Of a stretch of 15,050 nt of DNA, positions 5,972 to 14,054 are shown one piece after another (within the stretch, counting starts at the first letter, position 1; every line of letters starts with the position of its first letter). Source of the stretch: DASVHS01 sp036001325 (GTDB lineage: Bacteria; Acidobacteriota; Thermoanaerobaculia; Gp7-AA8). Made by a program: the position numbers and the translations under genes. Where the stretch lies: contig DASYUK010000228.1 of assembly GCA_036001325.1 (NCBI GenBank), positions 1 to 15,050 of the forward strand. The letters are read 5' to 3'. Below the pieces are notes generated by a model. It was not told the DNA's origin. It saw nothing but the letters and a program-made list of their open reading frames with translations, and did no database searches.

Positions 5972-7441
5972 CTACCGATCGTCCGGTAAGACCTCTCCCG
6001 GCAACTTGACGCTCATCCCCGCTCTCGGCGGTTCCTTCACATCGAAGCCATTGAAATTCGCGATCGCCTCGGCGTCGAAATGATTTCCTGTCGCGCGTTT
6101 CGCGAGATCGGTCCATGACTCGCCGGAACGAACGGTCGCGACTCGGATGCGTGCGGGCTCGGCTCGGCGCGCGCGTTCGGGATCCATCACCGCGCGGCTC
6201 AGGATGTCGCCGAGGGGACCTTGATATCGCGACAATGATGGCGTCAGGAACATGAACACCGCGACGTGATCACCGTGCGGGAACTGCGTCGTCTCGACGC
6301 CGACCACACCGTAGTCGGTCCGGCCCTGCCACACATCAATGGTGAAGCGCTGACCTGTCTCCGTCGACACCGGACGTGAGCCGGCATACTGCAGTCCCAT
6401 CTGCTGAAACTGATTTCGCATCGCCGACTGCGCGTCGTATCCTTGCAACTCGCGACTCTCGATCTCCTGCGCGATGAAGGCCATGTTCTGCTGCCGCCCT
6501 TGCGGCTTCATCGCGAAGAGCATCCCTTCGCTCGCCGTTGGTACCCATCCCGACGGCGCCTGCAGGATCATTCCGTGTGAGCGGTCGTAGATCGCGTTGC
6601 CACGAATCACCACGCGCTCGGTGCTGTTCCCGGTCATCATTCCGTCAACGAGCCGCACATACGGCTCGCGTTTTGGCTCGTTCGCCAGCGCTGATGGATT
6701 TTTCCTGGCGATCTCCTGCAGCTTGTTGCGCACATCGCGCACGCGCTTCGCCGGATCGGGATGCGACTGGAAGTATCGTTCGATGCCGCTGGCCGGATGC
6801 TTGTCCAGCCGCTGCAGCGTGACGAGCATCCGCTCCACGCCGAGGGGATTGAAGTTCGCGCGCGCCGCGTACTCGGTGCCGACGAGATCGGCCTGGCTCT
6901 CCTGTCCGCGCGAGTAACGTTGAAAGAGAAGATTGACTCCCAGCTCAACGAGCTGTCCGTACGTTTGCGTCACGGCCGGCCCGGCCGCGACCGCGCCGAG
7001 GACCATGCCGAGCTGCGCGAGCTGAGCGCGCGACATCTGCTGCGCCGCATGGCGCGCCGTGACGTGCGTGATCTCGTGTCCGAGGATGCCGGCCAGCTCG
7101 TCTTCGGAGTTGATGCGCTCGAGCATGCCGCGCGTGACATAGATGTAGCCGCCCGGGAGCGCCATCGCGTTGACCATCGGCGTGTCGAGCACCGTGAAAT
7201 GCCACGGCAGGTTCGGACGATCCGACGTCGCGGCGATACGATGGCCGACCGTGTCGACCAGACGATTCAGCTCGGGCTTCTCGTCATAGATCCCGAACTG
7301 ATGGACGACCTGCTCGTGCGACTGCCGGCCGATCTCGATCTCCTGCGACTCGGAGACGATGTTGAACTCGCGCTTGTGCGTGACGGGATTCGTGGCGCAA
7401 GCGGCGAGGAGGATGAGCAGCACGAGCGTGCGGCGGCGCAT
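5972..7441 (-). CDS. M48-family zinc metalloprotease lipoprotein with C-terminal LysM domain
   Basis: 489 residues from ATG 7441. The first 15 residues are a lipoprotein signal (MRRRTLVLLILLAAC) with Cys15 as lipidation site. The M48 domain follows: HEITH at 122-126 (zinc ligands His122 and His126, catalytic Glu123) and ESQAD at 181-185, supplying third ligand Glu181. From about residue 433 to the end lies a LysM-like peptidoglycan-binding domain (VRSGESWTDLAKRATG). The family includes BepA-like periplasmic proteases and chaperones that monitor outer-membrane protein assembly; such a role is inferred. The open frame reaches 7486, but that extension lies inside the palindromic repeat and would ruin the lipoprotein signal, so the shorter start is right. 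No strong Shine-Dalgarno is visible. Confidence 0.92.
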   Translation of the reverse strand: MRRRTLVLLILLAACATNPVTHKREFNIVSESQEIEIGRQSHEQVVHQFGIYDEKPELNRLVDTVGHRIAATSDRPNLPWHFTVLDTPMVNAMALPGGYIYVTRGMLERINSEDELAGILGHEITHVTARHAAQQMSRAQLAQLGMVLGAVAAGPAVTQTYGQLVELGVNLLFQRYSRGQESQADLVGTEYAARANFNPLGVERMLVTLQRLDKHPASGIERYFQSHPDPAKRVRDVRNKLQEIARKNPSALANEPKREPYVRLVDGMMTGNSTERVVIRGNAIYDRSHGMILQAPSGWVPTASEGMLFAMKPQGRQQNMAFIAQEIESRELQGYDAQSAMRNQFQQMGLQYAGSRPVSTETGQRFTIDVWQGRTDYGVVGVETTQFPHGDHVAVFMFLTPSLSRYQGPLGDILSRAVMDPERARRAEPARIRVATVRSGESWTDLAKRATGNHFDAEAIANFNGFDVKEPPRAGMSVKLPGEVLPDDR

Positions 7442-7472
7442 GAGCGCGATCCGTGCAAGCTCAGTGCTCAAC

Positions 7473-7522
7473 GTGTAGCGGCGCACTTCGGTGCGCCGGC
7501 GTGCTGAAGCACGCCGCTACAC
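7473..7522. repeat. 50-bp palindromic repeat, copy 2
   Basis: Identical to the copy at 5515-5564 except for G instead of A in the first hairpin loop (TTCG for TTCA). It lies between the stop of the zinc-ribbon gene (7527) and the start of the M48 gene (7441), where it could end the upstream transcript. The two copies are direct repeats flanking exactly the M48 and five-cysteine genes. Confidence 0.9.
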
Positions 7523-7526
7523 CAAA

Positions 7527-7790
7527 CTACCAGAACCGCACTTCCTGGCTGGCCGCGTGATCGTTGCACGTCATGCAGCGCCAGCCACGACGCGTTCTCG
7601 TGAAGACGCCGATATCTTCGTCTCGAAAGAGCATCGTCATCTCATGGCACCAGGGGCATCGCACCATGTGAGGATTGCCGAGCTTGGGGTTCGCGCGGAG
7701 GAACTCCGCCGCGCTCTCCCGTTCGCCGCTCCCGAGATCTTCACTGCGGAGCATTCGCCCCGCAGTGTCTCGGATGATCTGCCGGTCCAT
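7527..7790 (-). CDS. Small zinc-ribbon protein
   Basis: 87 residues. A CPWC knuckle at Cys45/Cys48 and a CMTC knuckle at Cys72/Cys75 form one four-cysteine zinc ribbon, preceded by a 40-residue polar helical part. No other domain is visible. Such small ribbons bind nucleic acid or act as subunit adaptors; the function is unknown. The ATG follows the stop codon of the GlsB-like gene with no bases between (TAA then ATG), so translation is coupled. It is the last gene of the minus-strand cluster before the palindromic repeat. Confidence 0.75.
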   Translation of the reverse strand: MDRQIIRDTAGRMLRSEDLGSGERESAAEFLRANPKLGNPHMVRCPWCHEMTMLFRDEDIGVFTRTRRGWRCMTCNDHAASQEVRFW

Positions 7791-8072
7791 TTAATACGAC
7801 CGCCGGCGCACCTTCGGCGCCGGAACCAGCTTCGCTTTCATGAAGCGACGCATCGCGTAAAGCGTACCGAGCGCGCCGATGATCGCGATGACGACGCTCA
7901 CGACCATTCCGCTTGCCGCGGCACTGAACATTCGCGACAAGAGAACGGCCACGACGCTTCCGGCCGCGCCGGCAGCGAAATCGATCCCCACTCCCATTTC
8001 GCTGCCCTTCACAAACTGCCCTCCCAACCACCCGGCGACCGCACCGATCGCGATAATAAATAGATAGTTCAT
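7791..8072 (-). CDS. GlsB/YeaQ/YmgE-like small membrane protein
   Basis: 93 residues from ATG 8072, with AGGAG upstream. Three hydrophobic segments (about 3-20, 31-50 and 55-74) are rich in Gly and Ala; the first contains AIGAVAGWLGGQF, typical of the transglycosylase-associated/GlsB family of stress-induced inner-membrane proteins. The tail (KAKLVPAPKVRRRSY) is strongly basic and cytoplasmic by the positive-inside rule. Start 8072 overlaps the stop of the upstream membrane-protein gene in an ATGA junction. The frame extends upstream to 8246, but that would run antisense-like through the neighbour and lacks a ribosome binding site. The molecular function of the family is unknown. Confidence 0.8.
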   Translation of the reverse strand: MNYLFIIAIGAVAGWLGGQFVKGSEMGVGIDFAAGAAGSVVAVLLSRMFSAAASGMVVSVVIAIIGALGTLYAMRRFMKAKLVPAPKVRRRSY

Positions 8073-8488
8073 ACGGCCTCTCCTTTTATGTGCTGCGGCG
8101 GCAGGATCGACTCCCATTGGCGCACCACCTGCGGCGCAATCACGAACTCGAATGTCCGGCTGAAGCAGCGCAGCCTCAAGACCTTTCCATCGCCGACTCT
8201 CTGTCCCGTCGCCAGCTCGTTTTCGTACTCGACTTCCTGAATCCACTTCCGATCGAAAGACGACTGCCCGTCGGAGCTCTCGTAGATGAATGCCGAATCG
8301 GTGAGAGCCATGGCCACATCGAGATGACGGCTGCCGTCGACGAGCTCGCCGCGGCTGACGAAGAGCGACGAGCCGCGCAGGCGCTCCGTGAGCGCCTCAA
8401 TGCGATCCGCCGCGATCCGTTTGAACAGGTTGAATGCCAGAATCGCGACCACCACTCCGGGGATGAAGAACCACATCGCTGTTGACAT
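8069..8488 (-). CDS. Membrane-anchored protein A, paralogue of the 9601-10011 gene
   Basis: 139 residues: one N-terminal membrane segment (about 5-21, WFFIPGVVVAILAFNLF), then a basic amphipathic stretch, then a strand-rich domain (about 42-130) ending in a short helix with Trp124 (VVRQWESILPP). It shares many motifs with protein B: FNL(F/W)KR(I/M)AAD, GRGELIDG-like RGELVDGSRH, EVEYENEL, GKVLRLRCFS and FEFV. A strand-rich domain closed by a Trp-containing helix recalls PH/GRAM-like folds; this is inference. GAGGAG overlaps the stop of the upstream RRM gene, so expression is probably coupled to it. Function unknown. Confidence 0.75.
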   Translation of the reverse strand: MSTAMWFFIPGVVVAILAFNLFKRIAADRIEALTERLRGSSLFVSRGELVDGSRHLDVAMALTDSAFIYESSDGQSSFDRKWIQEVEYENELATGQRVGDGKVLRLRCFSRTFEFVIAPQVVRQWESILPPQHIKGEAV

Positions 8489-8498
8489 GGATGTCTCC

Positions 8499-8762
8499 TC
8501 AGTACCGGCGGTCAGCCTGAGTCTGATTTTTCGCTTCGCTCACCTTGAGCAGCCGGCCGCTCACTTCTTTCCCATTGAGACCGGCGATGGCCGCTTTCGC
8601 CTCCTCGGCGGTGCCGAACTCGACGAAGCCGAAGCCTTTCGACTCACCGCTGATGTGCTCCCGGGCCACGGTCGATGACGTCAACGTTCCGAACGGCACG
8701 ACGAGATCCTTCAACTGTGCGTCGGTGATTTCCCTGGACAGATTTCCCACGTAGATTTTCAT
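8499..8762 (-). CDS. RRM-domain RNA-binding protein 1
   Basis: 87 residues, a single RRM. The RNP2 motif is IYVGNL (3-8) and RNP1 is KGFGFVEF (42-49), with the aromatic residues needed for RNA stacking. A short polar tail (AKNQTQADRRY) replaces the Gly-rich tails of many cyanobacterial Rbp proteins. Single-RRM bacterial proteins bind single-stranded RNA and are often cold- or stress-induced; the target here is unknown. A strong Shine-Dalgarno (GGGAGGAG) precedes the ATG. The gene has its own promoter inside the 3' end of the Crp/Fnr-like gene and a structured leader of about 115 nt that matches the leader of RRM gene 2. It is followed 10 bases later by membrane protein A. Confidence 0.95.
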   Translation of the reverse strand: MKIYVGNLSREITDAQLKDLVVPFGTLTSSTVAREHISGESKGFGFVEFGTAEEAKAAIAGLNGKEVSGRLLKVSEAKNQTQADRRY

Positions 8763-8877
8763 GAGAAGCTCCTCCCTCGCGATCGGTGATCGGTAAGGAT
8801 TGGTTGCTAAGAGGAAGGATTCAGAGGATCTGACTTAGTTCAGACGAACTGAAGGATCGAGGAAGGTTCCTCGACAG
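8763..8877 (-). promoter_or_regulatory. Structured 5' leader of RRM gene 1
   Basis: From the predicted transcript start (about 8877) the RNA can form: hairpin 1, TCGAGGA-ACCT-TCCTCGA (8874 to 8857), at the 5' end; hairpin 2, TTCAG-TTCGT-CTGAA (8853 to 8839); hairpin 3, CTAAG-TCAG...CTGA...CTTAG (8838 to 8807). The same three elements occur in order before RRM gene 2. The pyrimidine run TTCCTC (8816 to 8811) could also pair with the ribosome binding site GAGGAG (8774 to 8769). Confidence 0.6.
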
Positions 8878-8883
8878 GGTCAC

Positions 8884-8912
8884 AGCATACGCTCATTCGA
8901 GCGGCATGTCAC
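8884..8912 (-). promoter_or_regulatory. Promoter of RRM gene 1
   Basis: GTGACA (8912 to 8907), 17-bp spacer, TATGCT (8889 to 8884), lying within and just past the 3' end of the Crp/Fnr-like gene. The spacer ends in AGCG before the -10 box, as in the promoter of RRM gene 2. Confidence 0.55.
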
Positions 8913-9597
8913 TGAGCGTCTCGTAACATTCGCACGCCCGGACTTCGAGTCCTTCGCGGTCGACGATGGTAATCGTCTCCTGCCGCAGAACGATCGCTCT
9001 CGCCGCGACGAGCCGGGCCACGCATTCCGCCACGCGCTCGGGCGCGATCGCCAGCATCGCGCGCATCGCTGCCGGGGTCGCCAGAATCTCATCGACGGAA
9101 GTCCGATCGCGAATCATCAGCAACCAGCGCGCGAGCCGCGCCTCGGGCGCGTGGTATCGGCTGCAAACGGCGGTCTGCGCGATCTGATTGAGCAGCGCGT
9201 CGGCGAAAAGCAACAGATATTTCTGCAGCCCGCCGCTGCGGTTGAATTGTCTGCGCAGGTCGTCGGCCGGCAAGCGGTAGGCCCATCCCGGACTCTGCAC
9301 GACGACGTCGTCGAGCGACGCTTTCGCGTCCGTGAAGACGTCGAGTCCTACCATCCCTTCATTGCCGATCAGCGCCAGCTCGATCGACATGCCACCGCGC
9401 AGCGTCCGGACGACTGAAGCGACGCTGTTGGTCGGGAAAAAGACGAAGTCCGAACGCCTGCCCGAATGCACCAGCAGCTCTCCCGCTTCGAGCGGCACGG
9501 TCTCGGCGCCGCGATGGACGGCATTCCTCTCATGGACCGCCAACTGCGACAGCAGAAGATTGCCGCGATTTGTTTCGAGTTGGAGAGCAGTGGTCAT
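8893..9597 (-). CDS. Crp/Fnr-family transcriptional regulator (divergent HTH)
   Basis: 234 residues. Residues about 15-125 form a cyclic-nucleotide-binding-like beta-roll (LEAGELLVHSGRRSDFVFFP, later IGNEGMVGLD); no clear cAMP-binding Arg-Ser pair is present, so the effector is unknown. A dimer helix around 130-155 leads to a winged-helix domain (about 165-220) ending ITIVDREGLEVRACECY, characteristic of a group of soil-bacterial Crp/Fnr regulators. The recognition-helix region (PAAMRAMLAIAPERVAECVA) lacks the usual Gly-containing turn, so DNA binding may be altered. It starts 3 bases after the stop of membrane protein B and is probably translated by coupling. It may regulate the RRM promoters. 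Confidence 0.82.
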   Translation of the reverse strand: MTTALQLETNRGNLLLSQLAVHERNAVHRGAETVPLEAGELLVHSGRRSDFVFFPTNSVASVVRTLRGGMSIELALIGNEGMVGLDVFTDAKASLDDVVVQSPGWAYRLPADDLRRQFNRSGGLQKYLLLFADALLNQIAQTAVCSRYHAPEARLARWLLMIRDRTSVDEILATPAAMRAMLAIAPERVAECVARLVAARAIVLRQETITIVDREGLEVRACECYETLSDMPLE

Positions 9598-9600
9598 GCG

Positions 9601-10011
9601 TTATCGAGCCGTACGAACTGCAGGAAGCATCGCCTGCCACTGCGGAGCGGTCGCGGCATCGAGAATGAATTCGAAGACCTTGCTGAAGCAGCGAAGTCTC
9701 ATCACCTTCCCCGCGGCGACAGCACGACCGATCATCAGCTCATCGTCGTATTCGACTTCCTCGACGTACTCGAGGTCGAGAGAGGCGCTCAGATCGGCGT
9801 TCTCGTAATAGAGAGTCGATGCGCTGAGCGCGAGCGCCACCGGAATGTGTCGCGTGCCGTCGATCAGCTCTCCCCTCCCCACGATCCGGCACGAGTCGCG
9901 CCGTCCATCGTTGAGCCGCTGCATGCCATCCGCAGCCATCCGCTTCCACAGGTTGAACGTCAGTGCGGCGACGATGATCACTGCCGCGAGAATCAGAATG
10001 GTTTGAAGCAT
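9601..10011 (-). CDS. Membrane-anchored protein B, paralogue of the 8069-8488 gene
   Basis: 136 residues from ATG 10011, with GGGAGG 5-6 bases upstream; a longer frame to 10059 begins inside the inverted repeat and is rejected. One membrane helix (about 3-21, ILILAAVIIVAALTF) precedes a basic stretch (NLWKRMAAD) and a strand-rich domain with GRGELIDGTRHIPVALAL, EVEYDDELMIGR and GKVMRLRCFSKVFEFIL, ending in a helix with Trp125 (APQWQAMLP). Every block has a counterpart in protein A, in the same order. The C-terminal domain would be cytoplasmic if the basic residues following the helix stay inside. Possible PH/GRAM-like fold; function unknown. Confidence 0.75.
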   Translation of the reverse strand: MLQTILILAAVIIVAALTFNLWKRMAADGMQRLNDGRRDSCRIVGRGELIDGTRHIPVALALSASTLYYENADLSASLDLEYVEEVEYDDELMIGRAVAAGKVMRLRCFSKVFEFILDAATAPQWQAMLPAVRTAR

Positions 10012-10029
10012 GAGGCCTCCCAGTCGTCG

Positions 10030-10099
10030 GTCGTGGGTCGTAGGTACCGGGGGCCTCATCGTTCTTGCGATGCAGCCCCCGGCACCTACGACCTACGAC
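10030..10099. repeat. Long imperfect inverted repeat between operon genes
   Basis: Two 25-bp arms (10030-10054 and 10075-10099) are complementary except at two positions, and the 20-base loop holds a further CATCG/CGATG stem. The arms are built from repeated GGTCGTAG-type units (GTCGTGGGTCGTAGG). It separates the 67-aa gene from membrane protein B. The hairpin has no T-tract; it may attenuate, process or stabilise the operon mRNA, or be a small repetitive insertion. Confidence 0.85.
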
Positions 10100-10106
10100 C
10101 TATGAC

Positions 10107-10310
10107 CTACTCCGGTTCGACGATGCTCGCCCACGGCATCTTGCGAACGGCGACGACGGTGGCGTCGATCTCCTGCTGCGTTGCCGATGCGCCGAGGGTG
10201 CGCTGAATGTAGTGGACCTCAGTGGAGACGAGTTTCTGACCGAGCAGCCGGGCCGCGCTCTTCTTGAGGTTCGATTCCGAAACGGGCAGATTTCGACTCT
10301 GCGCTCTCAT
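10107..10310 (-). CDS. Small hypothetical protein coupled to RRM gene 2
   Basis: 67 residues, starting MRAQSRNLPVSESNLKKSAA and ending RKMPWASIVEPE. It looks helical and soluble, without cysteines or a membrane segment; the N-terminal third is basic and the C-terminal end acidic. Its ATG overlaps the stop of RRM gene 2 by 4 bases (ATGA), the best evidence that it is a real gene translated with the RRM protein. A long inverted repeat follows its stop codon. I do not recognise the family; a partner or accessory factor of the RRM protein is a reasonable guess only. Confidence 0.6.
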   Translation of the reverse strand: MRAQSRNLPVSESNLKKSAARLLGQKLVSTEVHYIQRTLGASATQQEIDATVVAVRKMPWASIVEPE

Positions 10311-10552
10311 TTCTTCGGCCGTGATTCGTTGACCTTCAGGGTGCGGCCACCAAATTCTTTGCCATCGAGCCCGGCGATCGCAGCGCGCGCCTCATCATCA
10401 TTGGTGAATTCGACGAAGCCGAAGCCGCGAGCCGCTCCCGTCTGTCTGTCTCTCGCTACCTGCGCCGACGCCGGCGTGCCGAATTTGGCGAAAAGACCGC
10501 TGAGCTGCGCATCGGTCGTGTCCATGGAGAGGTTCCCTACATAAAGTTTCAC
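10307..10552 (-). CDS. RRM-domain RNA-binding protein 2
   Basis: 81 residues with GTG start at 10552, preceded by GGGAG. Single RRM with RNP2 LYVGNL (3-8) and RNP1 RGFGFVEF (42-49). It aligns end to end with RRM protein 1 without gaps in the core (for example MKxYVGNLS, TDAQL, AAIAGL(N/D)GKE, GRxLKV), so the two are paralogues, not just members of one fold. A short basic tail (NESRPKK) ends the protein. It is the first gene of the minus-strand cluster, behind its own promoter and a structured leader shared with RRM gene 1. Expected role: binding of single-stranded RNA; target unknown. Confidence 0.94.
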   Translation of the reverse strand: MKLYVGNLSMDTTDAQLSGLFAKFGTPASAQVARDRQTGAARGFGFVEFTNDDEARAAIAGLDGKEFGGRTLKVNESRPKK

Positions 10553-10647
10553 AAATGCTCCCTGATTGGATTTGTCTGCTAAGGAGGGTGCGATTCAGGA
10601 AACTGACTTAGCTCAGATGGCCTGAAGGCCGAGGATCGTTCCTCGGA
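10553..10647 (-). promoter_or_regulatory. Structured 5' leader of RRM gene 2
   Basis: From the predicted start (about 10647): hairpin 1, CCGAGGA-ACGA-TCCTCGG (10646 to 10629); hairpin 2, TTCAG-GCCAT-CTGAG; hairpin 3, CTAAG-TCAG-TTTC-CTGA...CTTAG (10611 to 10579). In hairpin 1 the outer pair is C-G where the leader of RRM gene 1 has T-A, and the loop differs. The run CCCTCC (10588 to 10583) could mask the ribosome binding site GGGAG (10562 to 10558). Confidence 0.6.
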
Positions 10648-10653
10648 GCCTTC

Positions 10654-10682
10654 ACCATACGCTGAATGAGAGAGGAAGTCAC
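10654..10682 (-). promoter_or_regulatory. Promoter of RRM gene 2
   Basis: GTGACT (10682 to 10677), 17-bp spacer, TATGGT (10659 to 10654). Spacer length and the AGCGTATG sequence around the -10 box match the promoter of RRM gene 1. Confidence 0.55.
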
Positions 10683-11043
10683 GCTTCAACCTGGAATCTC
10701 GCAGTATCAAATGGTCGCTACCGCGCGCCTCGCCTTTCACCTGAAGTTGCGGATCAGCACGACGTCAAAGTCTCGATCGACGGCGGCGAGCCCGTTCGCC
10801 TAACCGACAAGTCATCCCGGTGGCCCAGCGTGTCGCCGGACGGGAAGTGGATCGCCTGCAGTTGCGCACAAGGACAACAGGAGATCTCATTGTTATGAGT
10901 GTGTCTATGCTTTCGATGCTTGCGCTGATCGCAACGATCGTCATCGTCGACGTCGCGGCCCCCTCGGGACGGAATCGTGTAGTTTCTTCGCGTCGTGTTT
11001 CCCGACGATCGCGGGCTCGCCGCAATGGAAAAGAAATAGCTCT
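10683..11043. other. Intergenic region without an intact gene
   Basis: Apart from the PD40 fragment listed separately, I see no convincing coding frame. The frame at 10820-11095 on the plus strand is Arg/Ser-rich with no ribosome binding site, and its end runs through the inverted repeat. The region separates the RRM cluster from the 3' end of the hybrid kinase gene. Confidence 0.5.
10746..10898 (+). pseudogene. Fragment of a PD40/TolB-like beta-propeller protein
   Basis: One plus-strand frame reads HDVKVSIDGGEPVRLTD followed by KSSRWPSVSPDGKWIAC and ends at TGA 10896-10898. The DGGEP...LT...SPDGKWIA pattern is one blade of a WD40-like PD40 propeller, common at the C-termini of serine/threonine kinases and TolB-like proteins in Acidobacteriota. 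No start, no further blades and no kinase are visible, so only about 40-50 codons of a lost gene remain. The frame after GKWIACSC is probably not native. Confidence 0.55.
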
Positions 11044-11096
11044 GTCATTGCGAGCCGCCACCGTGATTCCTCGCGCTCTTCGGCGCTCGGGATGAC
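11044..11096. repeat. 53-bp imperfect inverted repeat after the kinase gene
   Basis: Ends GTCATTGCGAGC (11044-11055) and GCTCGGGATGAC (11085-11096) are inverted repeats matching at 10 of 12 positions; the interior has TCGCGCTCTTCGGCGC. It lies 13 bases beyond the stop of the kinase gene (minus strand) and could end its transcript. It looks like a small dispersed palindromic element; no second copy is in this window. Confidence 0.5.
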
Positions 11097-11108
11097 GATC
11101 GCGCGATC

Positions 11109-13382
<2,274 letters not shown>

Positions 13383-13442
13383 TACGTCGGACGGGCGAAA
13401 CGCGCGGCGGGATGGTTCCGGTGTGGAAGCGATGCGAACAGT

Positions 13443-13823
13443 CTACGCGTGGGCCTGGAAGAACACCGCCACCTCCGCCTTGGTCACCTTTCCCGTGGCC
13501 ACGCCGACGACGAGATCGTACAGGTCGTCTTCGGCGGCCCTGATTCTCGTGTCGTTGAGTCGAAGAAATGCGAGCGCGCATGCGAGCGCCGTCCGTTTGT
13601 TTCCGTCGAGAAACGGATGATTACGACAAATGTGAAAAAGATACGCCGCCGCCATTTCGAACAAGGTGCCGTGGAGATACGCGCCGTCGAACGTCGCTTC
13701 CACCGTGCCGATCGCGGACTGTAGCAATCCGAGGTCGCGCACTCCGAAAGTTCCACCGTACTTGCGGATGCGATCCTCGTGGATCGCGAGGACCTCTTCC
13801 AAGGTGAGGAACAGCGGGTCCAC
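13443..13823 (-). CDS. doc: Doc-type (Fic-fold) toxin
   Basis: 126 residues, the normal Doc size. The Fic-like signature is HPFLDGNKRT at 69-78 with His69, Asp73, Asn75, Lys76 and Arg77, and the N-terminal FLTLEEVLAIHEDRI is typical. Doc proteins phosphorylate elongation factor Tu and stop translation; activity is inferred from the intact motif. Translation starts at a GTG whose G is the last base of the antitoxin's TAG stop (TAGTG), so the two are coupled. The hybrid kinase gene begins about 60 bases downstream in the same direction and may share the transcript. Confidence 0.92.
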   Translation of the reverse strand: MDPLFLTLEEVLAIHEDRIRKYGGTFGVRDLGLLQSAIGTVEATFDGAYLHGTLFEMAAAYLFHICRNHPFLDGNKRTALACALAFLRLNDTRIRAAEDDLYDLVVGVATGKVTKAEVAVFFQAHA

Positions 13824-14050
13824 TACTCGGCAAGGCGTCTGAACACGCCTTCGTAGTCGCGATCCATTTCCTCGAGCGCCTTTTTCAGCTTGCGCTGCCG
13901 CGCCCGGCTCCGAACCGGTGTCACGACGAGCACGTCACCGTTTGTCGAGAGCTCGAGCGGAGTCTGTTCGTCGATCCCCAACTGCTCGAGCAGCGGCTTG
14001 TCGAGCACGAGAGCCAGGCTGTTTCCGGTCTTCGTGAGGCGCTTGACCAT
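13823..14050 (-). CDS. AbrB/MazE-type antitoxin of the Doc toxin
   Basis: 75 residues from ATG 14050 (MVKRLTKTGNSLALVLDKPL). This is the swapped-hairpin AbrB DNA-binding fold, with GNSLALVLDKPLLEQLGI matching the usual MazE/SpoVT pattern, followed by a charged helical tail (RQRKLKKALEEMDRDYEGVF) that probably wraps the toxin. Doc toxins are classically paired with Phd antitoxins; an AbrB-type partner is a known but different arrangement. The frame extends upstream to 14179, across the divergent gene's promoter and signal peptide region, so the inner ATG is chosen. The -10 box TATACT ends 9 bases before it, so the mRNA is nearly leaderless. Confidence 0.85.
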   Translation of the reverse strand: MVKRLTKTGNSLALVLDKPLLEQLGIDEQTPLELSTNGDVLVVTPVRSRARQRKLKKALEEMDRDYEGVFRRLAE

Positions 14051-14054
14051 GGTT

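Noticed and set aside
7442..7486. Upstream start of the M48 protease at 7486
   Set aside because: It lies inside the palindromic repeat and would displace the lipoprotein signal; ATG 7441 gives a perfect signal with LAAC.
7791..8246. Longer start for the GlsB-like gene
   Set aside because: It would overlap most of the membrane protein A gene; ATG 8072 has AGGAG and an ATGA junction.
10820..11095. 91-codon plus-strand open frame in the intergenic region
   Set aside because: No ribosome binding site, Arg/Ser-rich, and its end overlaps the inverted repeat at 11044-11096.
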